Positions 27,412 to 36,814 of a stretch of DNA of 64,000 nt are shown one piece after another. The notes beneath the pieces were generated by a model. That model did no database searches. It was not told where the DNA came from and was given only the letters and a program-made list of their open reading frames with translations. The translations under genes and the position numbers were made by a program. Source of the stretch: Clostridium paraputrificum (GTDB lineage Bacteria > Bacillota > Clostridia > Clostridiales > Clostridiaceae); assembly GCF_900447045.1 (NCBI RefSeq), contig NZ_UAWH01000017.1, forward strand, positions 67,001 to 131,000, given 5' to 3'. Numbering within the stretch: position 1 is the first letter of the stretch; every line of letters begins with the position of its first letter.

Positions 27412-29133
27412 TTATGCTTCAACCTCATCAATAGGTTTTCCTATAAAATACACTAATAGACCAAGCCCTATAATAGATAATGGTAATACAATATATATCG
27501 GTAACCCTAATCCAACTGGAATATAACCAAATAATATTGTAAGTACTGCTACAAATAGTGCATACCACATTTGAGTCTTAACGTGAGCAATATGATCGCA
27601 ACCTGCTCCCATAGATGACATTATTGTTGTATCTGATATAGGTGAGCAATGATCCCCAAATATTGCTCCTGTTAATACAGCACTTGTACTCATGATAATA
27701 TAAGTCATATCTGGTGAAATTGCATGTGCTAGAGGAATAGCAAGTGGCATTAATATTCCCATTGTTCCATAAGCAGTTCCTGTTGCAAATGAAATTACTG
27801 CTCCAAATATAAATATTACACTTGGTAACAAGAATTGTGGTAATGAATCTGATAATAATGTTACTAGATATTGTGCTGTACCTAATTCTTTAATTACTGA
27901 ACTTAAAGACCAAGCAAGTATTAATATAACTCCAGTTATAATTAATCCCTTCATTCCATCTATCCAGATTTCTATACCTTCTGATATAGTAAATATCTTC
28001 TTACAAACACCTAAAATTAGTGCTACGATACTTGCAAATAATGCTGCTTGGAATAATGCTATAGAAGCATCTGCATTACTGAAGGTTTGTTGTATTGCTG
28101 TAAATGAAAATGGAGATTCTGTTAATACAGCCTTTAATGCTATATCTTCTCCTGCCATAATTGCAGTATACCCACTATAATAGAAACTTGCTAGAGCTGC
28201 TACTATTAATGTTCCTATTGGAATTATAGCATTCCATATGCTTAATTTAATTCCACTCTTAGCCTCAAATTCTTCAGCAGTATCTTCATCTATTGCAATA
28301 TCCTTTAATTCTTGCTCTCCTCTTCTTGCTTTTATTTCAGCCTTTCTCATTGGTCCAAAATCTCTTAAAAGTACAGCCGAGAAAACTACAAATGCAAGTA
28401 TTAAAATGTTATAAAACCTATATGGAATAGTTTGTAAGAATACTCCAAATGAATCTACATTTTGCCCTATTCCAGAAAATGCATCTCCTATTAGCCCAAC
28501 TTCAAGGCCTATCCATGTTGATATTATTGCAAGACCCGCAATAGGTGCAGCTGTTGCATCTATTATAAAAGATAACTTTTCTCTTGATACTTTCATCTTA
28601 TCTGCTACTGGCTTCATTATTGGTCCAACAATTAATGCATTTGCATAATCATCAAAGAAAACAAATAACCCTAATAACCAAGTAACAATTTGTGTACTTC
28701 TTGGTGTCTTTGCTCTTTTAGCAAGCGCTTCAGCTACAGCTCTAGCTCCACCCATTTTAGAAATTAAATTAATAACTCCTCCAATAACTAATACTTGTAA
28801 TACAATACCTGCGTTCCATGGATCTGCAAGTGAATTTAATGCTCTTTGTACAAAATCTAGGAATGCTTGTACAAAGGCTCCAAATAAATTATATCCTGCA
28901 AGCTGCACCATGAAACATCCCGAAAGTGTTCCTATAAACAATGATATTACAACATTTTTAGTTATAAACGCTAATATTATAGCTACTAATGGTGGTATAA
29001 GTGTTAATACTCCAAATCTTTCTGAATTTACTACAGCAGGTTCAACCTCTGCTGCAAATACTACAGTTGATGATAATAAAATTAGCATAAATGTAGATAT
29101 GAACAATACTAAACTTCTAGTTCTGTTTTTCAT
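27412..29133 (-). CDS. lysW: NhaC-family transporter, predicted lysine importer
   Basis: This 573-residue membrane protein has about 11-13 segments, preceded by a signal-like N-terminus ending VFAAEVEP. It has the NhaC-type motifs GFFVFFDDYANALIVGP-like FFDDYAN and IFGDHCSPISDTTIMSS. Family members exchange Na+ or H+ with various substrates. The lysine riboswitch directly upstream makes lysine uptake the best inference. NhaC-type proteins under this riboswitch have been named LysW. Full length. Confidence 0.88.
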   Translation of the reverse strand: MKNRTRSLVLFISTFMLILLSSTVVFAAEVEPAVVNSERFGVLTLIPPLVAIILAFITKNVVISLFIGTLSGCFMVQLAGYNLFGAFVQAFLDFVQRALNSLADPWNAGIVLQVLVIGGVINLISKMGGARAVAEALAKRAKTPRSTQIVTWLLGLFVFFDDYANALIVGPIMKPVADKMKVSREKLSFIIDATAAPIAGLAIISTWIGLEVGLIGDAFSGIGQNVDSFGVFLQTIPYRFYNILILAFVVFSAVLLRDFGPMRKAEIKARRGEQELKDIAIDEDTAEEFEAKSGIKLSIWNAIIPIGTLIVAALASFYYSGYTAIMAGEDIALKAVLTESPFSFTAIQQTFSNADASIALFQAALFASIVALILGVCKKIFTISEGIEIWIDGMKGLIITGVILILAWSLSSVIKELGTAQYLVTLLSDSLPQFLLPSVIFIFGAVISFATGTAYGTMGILMPLAIPLAHAISPDMTYIIMSTSAVLTGAIFGDHCSPISDTTIMSSMGAGCDHIAHVKTQMWYALFVAVLTILFGYIPVGLGLPIYIVLPLSIIGLGLLVYFIGKPIDEVEA

Positions 29134-29186
29134 AATAATTCCCCCTAAATTTTAATTGTGAAAAGATTTAGAGGTAAAAATAGGAA

Positions 29187-29410
29187 AAGCCTTGAGATAA
29201 CACTCAAGGCTTAAAATATACACATTAAAAATCCTGAATGATAGCTCACCACAAAAACATTTGTGACAGTCTTATACATATTCTGCATAAGCCCAGCATT
29301 AGAATATTAAAGCTTTAATTCTATACTTCGGCGATAATTCCTTTCCTATTGCTTCATCCTGCTTACGTCCACAACAGTACTATTAAGTATCGCGCCTCTA
29401 CCTCTTCTCT
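29187..29410 (-). promoter_or_regulatory. Lysine riboswitch with terminator (L-box)
   Basis: On the minus strand the leader contains the aptamer signatures GAGGTAGAGGCGCG, ATCGCCGAAGTA, GCTGGG, GACTGTCAC and GTGGTGAGCTATC in the right order. It is followed by the stem AAGCCTTGAG/CTCAAGGCTT and a T-tract 54 bases before the transporter start. Lysine binding would terminate transcription. It occupies most of the gap 29134-29491. Confidence 0.94.
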
Positions 29411-29491
29411 TATTCACTTGTAATAATTTAGGTTAATTATACATAATTTCTTATCCACTTGCAAGATTTTTTTAATAGTCTTTAGTAATTA

Positions 29492-31114
29492 TTAACTTTT
29501 CCGTTTCTTTTTCTTACTTCTAAAGCCTCCATCTCTAACCACTGCTATTAATAAAAATATAGCAAATATAGCGGATATAATGTATCCAGCTATGCCCATT
29601 AAAGATATTCCTTTATATATGGGCCCTACATTATTACTTATTATCAATGATGATGCTATTATTAATGATGAAATAAGTAATGCTCCAACTAATCTGTTCA
29701 CCATATTACTTATATGATCTACTGAATTTTCTAAATCTGTAATATTAAAATTAATCTTAGCTCTACCATCCGATATACTGCTTAATGCCTCAACAGCTTT
29801 GCTAGGAATTCTAGAAGCATCTCTAAAAAAAGAATATGCAGATAATACTAACTCTTCTTCATTTATATCTTTAATCAAAAGCATCTTATTTTTTCCTTTA
29901 ACAAAGGATGTTATTACTGATATTATATCTAATTGCGGATCAACCTCTGCAATTACCCCTTCTAAAATCACTAAGCCTCTAAAAAGTATTGCAAGCTCCT
30001 TAGGAAATTGTATGTTATTATTCTTAACTATAGAAAACATTTCTTCCAATAATACAGCTATTTTTATATTTTTAAGAGATGTATTTAAATATGTTGTAAA
30101 TAAATAAGATACGTCTTCATATAAGTTTCCTTTATTTACTTTTCCTCTCTTTATTCCAATAGCTAAAATAAAATCTACTATTTTACTCTTATCTCCTGTA
30201 GCTACTGCTATCATGGCTTTGTTTAACCAGTTTTTTAGTCCCTCATCTAGTTCTCCTGTTATACCAAAATCAATAAAACATATCCTTCCATTTGATATCA
30301 ATAAGTTTCCAGGATGAGGATCTCCATGAAAAAAACCATCATCAAATATCTGCTTACAATATGATAATGCTAACTTTTTTGCAATATCTTTATTGCTATA
30401 TCCTTTTTTTTCTATCATTTTCATATCATTTATCTTAAATCCATTTATATATTCTAAAGTTAATACCTTTTCACTACATAAACTAGATATAACATCTGGC
30501 GCATATATAGGTGAAATATTTTCATTGTTTTCTCTAAACTTAACTATGCTCTTACTTTCATCTATAAAGTCTAATTCCTTTTCTGTAGTTGATTCTAATT
30601 CTTCTATAACAGCAAGAGGATCAACTATATCAATATCAATTCTTCCCTTAGATAACTTTATTATTTTTTTAATTATATCTATATCAGTTTTCATAGTATT
30701 ATATATATTCGGTCTTTGAATTTTTACAATAACTGCTCTTCCATCATTTAATATAGCTTCGTGAACCTGAGCTATTGAAGCTGATGCAGTTGGCTTCTTA
30801 CTAAAGTATAAAAAACAATCATATATTTTTTTATTAATAGATTCTTCAAATACACTTTTAATATTCTCAAAACTTTCTTCTGGTGCTGAGTCTTGTAACT
30901 TTATTAATTCATTTATATATTCCTCTGGTAATAAATCTGGACGTGTACTTAATATTTGACCAATCTTTATAAATGTAGGTCCTAATTCTTCTAATGCCAT
31001 TCTCAAATTGATAGGAGACTTTTTGCTATTATTAAATTTACTATCAATTAAATACCCAAAACCATATGAAATAAAAACTCTTATAATCTCTTGAAACCTG
31101 TCTCTAGATTTCAT
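29492..31114 (-). CDS. ABC1/UbiB (AarF)-family atypical kinase
   Basis: The kinase core carries the UbiB signature KIGQILSTRPDLLP, the alanine-rich loop ASASIAQVH, the VKIQRP lysine, FHGDPHPGNLL and CFIDFGITGEL. Two membrane segments follow at the C-terminus (about 490-535). UbiB proteins support lipid or quinone metabolism. An anaerobe of this kind makes no ubiquinone, so the target is unknown. The longest frame begins at a TTG overlapping GGGAG. The ATG at 31114 is chosen instead. The phasin-like gene upstream is separated by a hairpin. Confidence 0.88.
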   Translation of the reverse strand: MKSRDRFQEIIRVFISYGFGYLIDSKFNNSKKSPINLRMALEELGPTFIKIGQILSTRPDLLPEEYINELIKLQDSAPEESFENIKSVFEESINKKIYDCFLYFSKKPTASASIAQVHEAILNDGRAVIVKIQRPNIYNTMKTDIDIIKKIIKLSKGRIDIDIVDPLAVIEELESTTEKELDFIDESKSIVKFRENNENISPIYAPDVISSLCSEKVLTLEYINGFKINDMKMIEKKGYSNKDIAKKLALSYCKQIFDDGFFHGDPHPGNLLISNGRICFIDFGITGELDEGLKNWLNKAMIAVATGDKSKIVDFILAIGIKRGKVNKGNLYEDVSYLFTTYLNTSLKNIKIAVLLEEMFSIVKNNNIQFPKELAILFRGLVILEGVIAEVDPQLDIISVITSFVKGKNKMLLIKDINEEELVLSAYSFFRDASRIPSKAVEALSSISDGRAKINFNITDLENSVDHISNMVNRLVGALLISSLIIASSLIISNNVGPIYKGISLMGIAGYIISAIFAIFLLIAVVRDGGFRSKKKKRKS

Positions 31115-31137
31115 ATAAAAACTCAACTCCCTAGATA

Positions 31138-31173
31138 AAATCCCTTACTTAACCATCTTTAAGCAAGGGATTT
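31138..31173 (-). terminator. Terminator between the phasin-like gene and the UbiB-like gene
   Basis: AAATCCCTTACTTAA pairs with TTAAGCAAGGGATTT with one mismatch, just past the stop at 31181. Confidence 0.7.
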
Positions 31174-31180
31174 AAAATTT

Positions 31181-31507
31181 CTAATTAATTTTTTCTTCTA
31201 ATCTTTCTATAATTCTTTTTAATTCTAATACATCAGCCTTTGTAGCGTAATTCTTTTCTTCTAAAATATCATTTAGCTCTTCTTTAGTTAATGGCTTTAT
31301 ATTATTCACCTTTTCTAACATAGATTCCTTTGCACCGTTAGCTGTATTTTTTACATCTCTTTTTAACTCTTCTGACAATTCTCTTCCTTCCTCTAAAGTT
31401 AATTTTCCTCTTTCAACTAACTGAGAAATTACCTCTGTTGCCTTTTCATATGTTAATGCAGCAGCACCAACTCCAGCCAAAAAGATATTCTTTGCATCAC
31501 TTACCAT
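31181..31507 (-). CDS. Phasin/PhaF-like helical protein
   Basis: This 108-residue protein has a short hydrophobic start (FLAGVGAAALTYEKA) followed by amphipathic helices. Visible segments are LVERGKLTLEEGRELSEEL and a C-terminal coiled coil, ATKADVLELKRIIERLEEKI. It resembles polyhydroxyalkanoate granule and poly-regulator small proteins. It often stands beside UbiB-type kinases, and the context here is the same. A membrane or granule scaffold partner of that kinase is inference. Confidence 0.75.
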   Translation of the reverse strand: MVSDAKNIFLAGVGAAALTYEKATEVISQLVERGKLTLEEGRELSEELKRDVKNTANGAKESMLEKVNNIKPLTKEELNDILEEKNYATKADVLELKRIIERLEEKIN

Positions 31508-31567
31508 AAAACCATCTCCAACTTATTCTTAATTAACCATAAATTATATTTACCCTTAAGTACCAAA

Positions 31568-32836
31568 TTATATACTATATTTATTCATAAATTCCTCAAT
31601 TTCTTCTACAGTCTTAATCATATCCTTTGTTAAAACTTCAACACCTTGTGATGTAACCACCACATCATCTTCTATTCTTATTCCAATACCTTCTTCTTCT
31701 ATATAAATTCCAGGTTCAACAGTCCAAACCATTCCTTCTTGTAAAATAACATCTCTATTATTTCCTTCAATATCATGGGTATCTAATCCTAGACTATGGC
31801 CTATACTATGCCAATAATAATTAGAAACATCTTCTCTATCCTTTATTAAACCCAAATTAATGCATTCTTCTGCAATCCATTCTTTTGCTTTTTTATTTAA
31901 ATCAAGGAACCTCACCCCTGGTCTTATTTCATTAATAACTTTCTCGTTAACTCTTAACACTGCATTATAAACTTCTTTTTGCCTGTTACTAAACCTTCCA
32001 TTTACAGGGAATGTCCTTGAAATATCACCGTTATAATAATTATATTGCGCTCCTAAATCAAATAGAATCAAATCTCCATCTTTTATATCGCAATTATTAT
32101 CAACATAATGTAATATGGTTGCATTTTTTCCTGCAGCAGCTATTGTTTTAAACGCAAAATCCTTTACCCCATTGCTCTTACAAACAAAATCAAAATATGC
32201 CTCTAATTCATATTCCTTCATTCCCACTTTACAGTTTTTCATTAAACTGTTTACACCTTCAATAGTTATATTTATGGCCTTTTTTATCTCTTCAATCTCT
32301 TCTTCACTCTTGATTAACCTTAAGGGTGCAATTAATGGTGCTAAATTTCTTATATTTGCAAATGGATACTTTCCTTTAACTTCATTTGCAAATTCTCCGA
32401 CAACATTTTTTAGGCTATTAAATTCTTCTCTATCTATATCTAAATATAAGTTTACTTCAACTAAATTATTGAATGTTTTATTTAAAAATAATTTAAAAGT
32501 ACTTATAAACGCTACATCCTCAACTCCCGATATTTCTTTTCCCTCTTCAGGCCTTATACTTTTACCAACCCACTTTTCCATTTCCTCATCTATATCTTTA
32601 ATAAATAATCTTTCACTTATTACTCCATTTATTTTTGTTAAAACTAAAATATGCTCCTCTTCATCAATTCCTGTAAAATAGTAAAAGTTTCTATTAGGAG
32701 TAAATTGATATTGTTCATCAGCACTTTTTCTTGGTGCATTACCTGCAAAAAGAATTACTATTGAATTATCATTTACCTTTTCCATAAGTCTTTCTCTATT
32801 TCTTTTGAATACCTCTTTTATCATACGGTTCACCAT
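31568..32836 (-). CDS. pepP: Xaa-Pro aminopeptidase (M24B)
   Basis: This 422-residue protein has an N-terminal aminopeptidase P domain (about 5-140) and a C-terminal pita-bread domain. All five metal ligands are visible: FDLGAQ..NGDIS (two Asp), WHSIGHSLGLD (His), VEPGIY (Glu) and GIRIEDDV (Glu). It removes N-terminal residues before proline. It is followed by a short gap and the ABC permease with its own terminator, so it is probably a separate unit. Confidence 0.93.
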   Translation of the reverse strand: MVNRMIKEVFKRNRERLMEKVNDNSIVILFAGNAPRKSADEQYQFTPNRNFYYFTGIDEEEHILVLTKINGVISERLFIKDIDEEMEKWVGKSIRPEEGKEISGVEDVAFISTFKLFLNKTFNNLVEVNLYLDIDREEFNSLKNVVGEFANEVKGKYPFANIRNLAPLIAPLRLIKSEEEIEEIKKAINITIEGVNSLMKNCKVGMKEYELEAYFDFVCKSNGVKDFAFKTIAAAGKNATILHYVDNNCDIKDGDLILFDLGAQYNYYNGDISRTFPVNGRFSNRQKEVYNAVLRVNEKVINEIRPGVRFLDLNKKAKEWIAEECINLGLIKDREDVSNYYWHSIGHSLGLDTHDIEGNNRDVILQEGMVWTVEPGIYIEEEGIGIRIEDDVVVTSQGVEVLTKDMIKTVEEIEEFMNKYSI

Positions 32837-32885
32837 TCCTTCCTTTAATCTATTAATAGTATATACTAATATTATACAAAAAAAG

Positions 32886-32904
32886 AAGCTTTCGTAAGAA
32901 AGCC
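32886..32904 (-). terminator. Terminator after the ABC-2 permease gene
   Basis: GCTTTC, a GTAA loop and GAAAGC form a stem. The minus strand continues into TTCTTTTTTT. Confidence 0.75.
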
Positions 32905-32911
32905 TCTAAAT

Positions 32912-34543
32912 TCAACTTTTTCCATAAACTTCATCTGACATATTAATTATTTTTTTATAAAGTCCCCAAATTAATATTAATGAAAATATAACAATCATTG
33001 AGAACATCCCTATATAACTTTCAACCTTCATAGACATTGCTACTAATCCAATTCCTAAAATCAGTATTACAAATACCATAACTACTGATACAACGTCATC
33101 CTTATATAAAATTTTTTCATCATTCCACTTCAACTTAGGATTAATAAAATCAAATAATATCTGTATTAAGGTTACTACTGTAACTCCAAATACTGATGAT
33201 AGCACCCCTAATAAAATTATTGGTAAAGCTACCCTTAACGACACTAAAAGTGTACAAATAAGTATAGGAACTAAAGAATTTATACACAGAGATGATATTA
33301 TCTTAGATTTTGCCTGATCCTTATAAGATATAGGAATTATCTTTGAAAATACAAAATCGCTTCCTTCTCTGGACAAACACTTTCTACCTCCACCAGCTGA
33401 ACAAATTGAAAAAGCTGCTAATAAAAATGCCCCCGCAATTATGACAGAATTATATTTACCACTCAATATAATACCTTTAACATCAGTAAAGCTTCCATTA
33501 ACCACATAAATTATAGTTAGAAAAATAGGCATATATAACATCATTACAATTGAATTTATAAAAAACTGCGGTGTTCTAAATACTATTCTTATATCTCTAA
33601 TTACAAGAGACTTTATAGGAGATTTATTTGAAACTATACTATCTATATTTTTTTCTTTTAATATATCTACTCTCTTACTATAAGTTTCAGATATTCCTAT
33701 TATACCTTTTAAATATAGTTTTCCTCCTACTACGTAATATATTATACATAGTAATATACAAATAGCTATGGAAATACCCATATAAAAAATCCCCTTAGCC
33801 TCACCATTATATAACAACCCGTATGCAACATACTTATTTGTTATAAACATTCCAGATAAAGCACCTATAAGACTATTTTTTTCTTGAATGATATTAATAA
33901 GTGACGAGGAACTTTCAAATAAAGTAGAACTTCTTTGTGAAATAATATTTATTAAAACTACCAAAACTAAAGATAGACTACCTGATATAGATCTAAAAGC
34001 ATCTTTATGCTTAGATAAGTTAGTAAATCTCATTAAAAGCATACATACTAAAGCAGCAATTATCATTGGTAAAGTAGGACAAATAATAACTGCAAGTGCT
34101 ATATAAACAAAAAATATTGGACTTGCCGATGACTTTTGAGCAAAAACTAATAAAGGAACTACTATTATTGTGGAATATAAAATCATATTTATTAATACAG
34201 CTATAAACTTGCTTAACACTATTTCACTACTCTTAAATGGCATAGGTAAAAAGTGCTCTATGTCATTGGAAAAATAGTATGTATTCATTATAGTAAATAT
34301 TCCTAAAAAAAAATTTATAACAGCTCCTATAAGCAATATTAGTGATAACAACGTTCCCTCTTGTCCAATTATTGCAAAAGGCTCATATAATACATCTACA
34401 GTAATTATCAGTGGTAATGACATGAAAGCTATTAACAACATCATTAATAAGGCCATAAATCCAGACTTCATTTTTGAGCCATTGAACATATCTTGAAGGG
34501 CATCTCTCACAAAATATTTTGTAAGTACCTTAAGTCTAGTCAT
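32912..34543 (-). CDS. ABC-2-type exporter permease
   Basis: This 543-residue protein has about 12 hydrophobic segments in two halves, with a soluble stretch near 290-320. It resembles the large permeases of YtrF/EcsB-like ABC-2 exporters. Its first codons overlap the ATPase gene by eight bases, which argues for translational coupling. The substrate cannot be read from the sequence. Confidence 0.85.
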   Translation of the reverse strand: MTRLKVLTKYFVRDALQDMFNGSKMKSGFMALLMMLLIAFMSLPLIITVDVLYEPFAIIGQEGTLLSLILLIGAVINFFLGIFTIMNTYYFSNDIEHFLPMPFKSSEIVLSKFIAVLINMILYSTIIVVPLLVFAQKSSASPIFFVYIALAVIICPTLPMIIAALVCMLLMRFTNLSKHKDAFRSISGSLSLVLVVLINIISQRSSTLFESSSSLINIIQEKNSLIGALSGMFITNKYVAYGLLYNGEAKGIFYMGISIAICILLCIIYYVVGGKLYLKGIIGISETYSKRVDILKEKNIDSIVSNKSPIKSLVIRDIRIVFRTPQFFINSIVMMLYMPIFLTIIYVVNGSFTDVKGIILSGKYNSVIIAGAFLLAAFSICSAGGGRKCLSREGSDFVFSKIIPISYKDQAKSKIISSLCINSLVPILICTLLVSLRVALPIILLGVLSSVFGVTVVTLIQILFDFINPKLKWNDEKILYKDDVVSVVMVFVILILGIGLVAMSMKVESYIGMFSMIVIFSLILIWGLYKKIINMSDEVYGKS

Positions 34544-35261
34544 TGCTTGTTAGCTCCAAGAACATTTCTTCTAGTGATTCACTTGCCTTAAACTCTTCTC
34601 TCATATCTTCTAAGGTTCCATTAAAAATTAATTGCCCTTTATTAATTATTGCAACCTTATCACATATCTTTTCAGCAACTTCTAATACATGAGTTGAGAA
34701 AAGAACAGTATTTCCTTCATTAGCATGCTCTCTCATCATTTCCTTTAATATAAAAGATGACTTTGGGTCTAACCCTGTCATGGGTTCATCTAATATCCAC
34801 ACCTTTGGCCTATGAAGTAATACACCCATTATTATTATCTTTTGTCTCATACCATGTGAGTACGATTGAATCTTATCCCCTAATGCAGAATTCATTTCAA
34901 ATCTTTCAGATATATCTTTTATTCTTAATTTTCTATCTTCACTTGATACACCATATATGTCTCCCATAAGATTCAAATATTCCATTCCAGTTAACCTTAA
35001 AAACATATCTGGGCTATCTGGTACATAACCAAACTGCTCTTTTGCCAAAACAGGATTTTCAACAATATCAATATTATTTATGGTTATATTTCCTGATGTA
35101 GGAGAAATAATGCCTGTTATCATCTTAATAGTTGTAGTTTTTCCTGCTCCATTTGGACCTAGCAGCCCGTAGATTTCTCCATCTTTTATTTCTAAGTTTA
35201 AATTATCTACAGCTTTGTACTTTCCATTATAAGATTTAGTAATCTGACTGATATTTATCAT
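34536..35261 (-). CDS. ABC transporter ATP-binding protein
   Basis: This 241-residue ATPase has Walker A (GPNGAGKTT), a Q-loop region (FGYVPDSP), the signature YSHGMRQK and Walker B (VWILDEP) with the D-loop. The ABC-2 drug/antibiotic exporter subgroup is suggested by the YSHGMRQK form. It pairs with the overlapping permease gene as one exporter. The 57-base gap to spmB shows no terminator, so transcription may start before spmA. Confidence 0.93.
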   Translation of the reverse strand: MINISQITKSYNGKYKAVDNLNLEIKDGEIYGLLGPNGAGKTTTIKMITGIISPTSGNITINNIDIVENPVLAKEQFGYVPDSPDMFLRLTGMEYLNLMGDIYGVSSEDRKLRIKDISERFEMNSALGDKIQSYSHGMRQKIIIMGVLLHRPKVWILDEPMTGLDPKSSFILKEMMREHANEGNTVLFSTHVLEVAEKICDKVAIINKGQLIFNGTLEDMREEFKASESLEEMFLELTSND

Positions 35262-35317
35262 TCTATCTCCCCCTTTAGAGATAATTTTACCAATACAATT
35301 ACATTTTTTCCATAATA

Positions 35318-35842
35318 TTAAAAGAAAAATATATTTACTAAAAATATAGCACTAATTATAGCAACCATATCTGCAAAAACAGCTGCCCATACAGTATGTC
35401 TTACTTTTTTAACCTTTACTGCACCAAAATAGACTGTAACTGTATAGAATATGGTTTCTGTAGTTCCCATAATTACAGAAGCTATTAATCCTATTTGCGT
35501 ATCTGGTCCATATGTCTGAAGTAAATTTGCAAATATACCCTGTGCACCACTTCCTGATAATGGTTTAATTAGTATCAATGGCGTTATTTCTTGAGGTAAT
35601 CCTATAAGATTAGTTAAGGGTGATAATACTTTATTTAATACATCTAATAGATTAGCAGCTTTAAATATATTTACTGCTACAATCATAGCCAAAAGGTACG
35701 GAAATATTCTCATACATACTTGAAGTCCTTCTTTTGCACCTTCTACAAACCATTCATATACCTTGCCACCCTTTATCATTCCATAACCTATAATAAGTAG
35801 AACTATAATTCCTATTATACTTTTTGTTATATAATCGCCCAT
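35318..35842 (-). CDS. spmB: Spore maturation protein B
   Basis: This 174-residue membrane protein has a nucleoside-recognition (Gate) domain: VCMRIFPYLLAMIVAVNIFKAA near residue 42 and LIKPLSGSGAQGIFANLL. With SpmA it takes part in spore core dehydration and heat resistance. AAGGAGG precedes the ATG, 12 bases after spmA. Confidence 0.94.
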   Translation of the reverse strand: MGDYITKSIIGIIVLLIIGYGMIKGGKVYEWFVEGAKEGLQVCMRIFPYLLAMIVAVNIFKAANLLDVLNKVLSPLTNLIGLPQEITPLILIKPLSGSGAQGIFANLLQTYGPDTQIGLIASVIMGTTETIFYTVTVYFGAVKVKKVRHTVWAAVFADMVAIISAIFLVNIFFF

Positions 35843-35854
35843 TTATAATCCTCC

Positions 35855-36430
35855 TTAAAAGTATCTCTGCAAAATCTTACAACATATTACTCCAACAATA
35901 GCTGCTGATGCTGTTGATAGTATTGCAGGCAAAATAATTGCTCCAGGATTTGAAGATCCAGCAGCTGCCCTAATTGATATTATTGTTGAGGGTACTAATT
36001 GAATACATGCAGCATTCATAACTAAAAAAAGAGCCATATCATTACTAGCCCTACCTTTATTAGGATTTAATCTATCCATCTCTTCCATAGCTTTTATTCC
36101 AAACGGAGTTGCAGCATTTGACAATCCCATCATATTCGCTGTTAAGTTCATCACTATTGCTCCAAGAGCTTTTTCATCCTTTCCTGCATCCTTAAATAGG
36201 AACTTTAATAATGGTTTCATTAATCTTGCTAGCTTCTGAGTTAATCCACTTTTTTCTGCTATTTTCATAACTCCGCACCAAAAACACATTATTCCAACTA
36301 ATCCAATGATAAATTTCACCGTGCTATCTGCAGACCCAACAATAGTTGTTGATATTTCTGCACCATTACCAGTAAATATAGCTACGAGTATACCTAAGAA
36401 TATTAATATAAACCAAATATAATTAATCAT
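35855..36430 (-). CDS. spmA: Spore maturation protein A
   Basis: This 191-residue membrane protein has a nucleoside-recognition (Gate) domain. Recognisable parts are FIGLVGIMCFWCGVMKIAEKSG and MNLTANMMGLSNAATPFGIKAM. It is co-transcribed with spmB. AGGAGG lies before the ATG. A sporulation sigma-factor promoter was looked for upstream but none was convincing. Confidence 0.95.
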   Translation of the reverse strand: MINYIWFILIFLGILVAIFTGNGAEISTTIVGSADSTVKFIIGLVGIMCFWCGVMKIAEKSGLTQKLARLMKPLLKFLFKDAGKDEKALGAIVMNLTANMMGLSNAATPFGIKAMEEMDRLNPNKGRASNDMALFLVMNAACIQLVPSTIISIRAAAGSSNPGAIILPAILSTASAAIVGVICCKILQRYF

Positions 36431-36541
36431 ATTATCCTCCTAACGTTAAGTTTTCTATTAAATATATGCCTTGCACTTAATATTTAGTAGTGATAGGATT
36501 AATATATACAATCTATTTTTTTACTTAAAGGAGATTAATTT

Positions 36542-36727
36542 ATGAAAGAAACTAACTTAAAGATAGCTCAACAAGATATAGAAGATGCTTTAAAAACTGT
36601 TGAGGATATAGAAAAAGTAATTAATGAAGATGGATCATCTAAAGATATAATTAAGGAAAAATTCGAATCTTTAAACGAAAAAGTTAAAAAGTTAGAAGAT
36701 ATATTAAAGAGTGAAGGTATCATATAA
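36542..36727 (+). CDS. Small coiled-coil protein of unknown function
   Basis: This 61-residue, highly charged, helical protein shows clear heptads (ALKTVEDIEKVI, then KFESLNEKVKKLEDIL). AAAGGAG precedes the ATG and a perfect hairpin follows, so the unit looks like a real short gene. No motif is recognised. It diverges from spmA. Confidence 0.7.
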   Translation: MKETNLKIAQQDIEDALKTVEDIEKVINEDGSSKDIIKEKFESLNEKVKKLEDILKSEGII

Positions 36728-36767
36728 TGTTAAAATAATTAATAGAGATAACAATGATGGTAAAGTA

Positions 36768-36797
36768 AAAGGATGAAACTCTAAAGTTTCATCCTTT
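36768..36797. terminator. Terminator between the small gene and the MATE gene
   Basis: AAAGGATGAAACT pairs with AGTTTCATCCTTT. It serves both convergent genes. Confidence 0.85.
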
Positions 36798-36814
36798 ATT
36801 ATATTTCTATTTAC

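Noticed and set aside
32115..32681. 188-residue plus-strand frame
   Set aside because: It is the shadow of the Xaa-Pro aminopeptidase gene, whose metal ligands are all intact.
36431..36541. Sporulation sigma-E type promoter upstream of spmA
   Set aside because: AAATATT and CATATATT occur, but the spacing of about 10 bases is too short for a sigma-E promoter.
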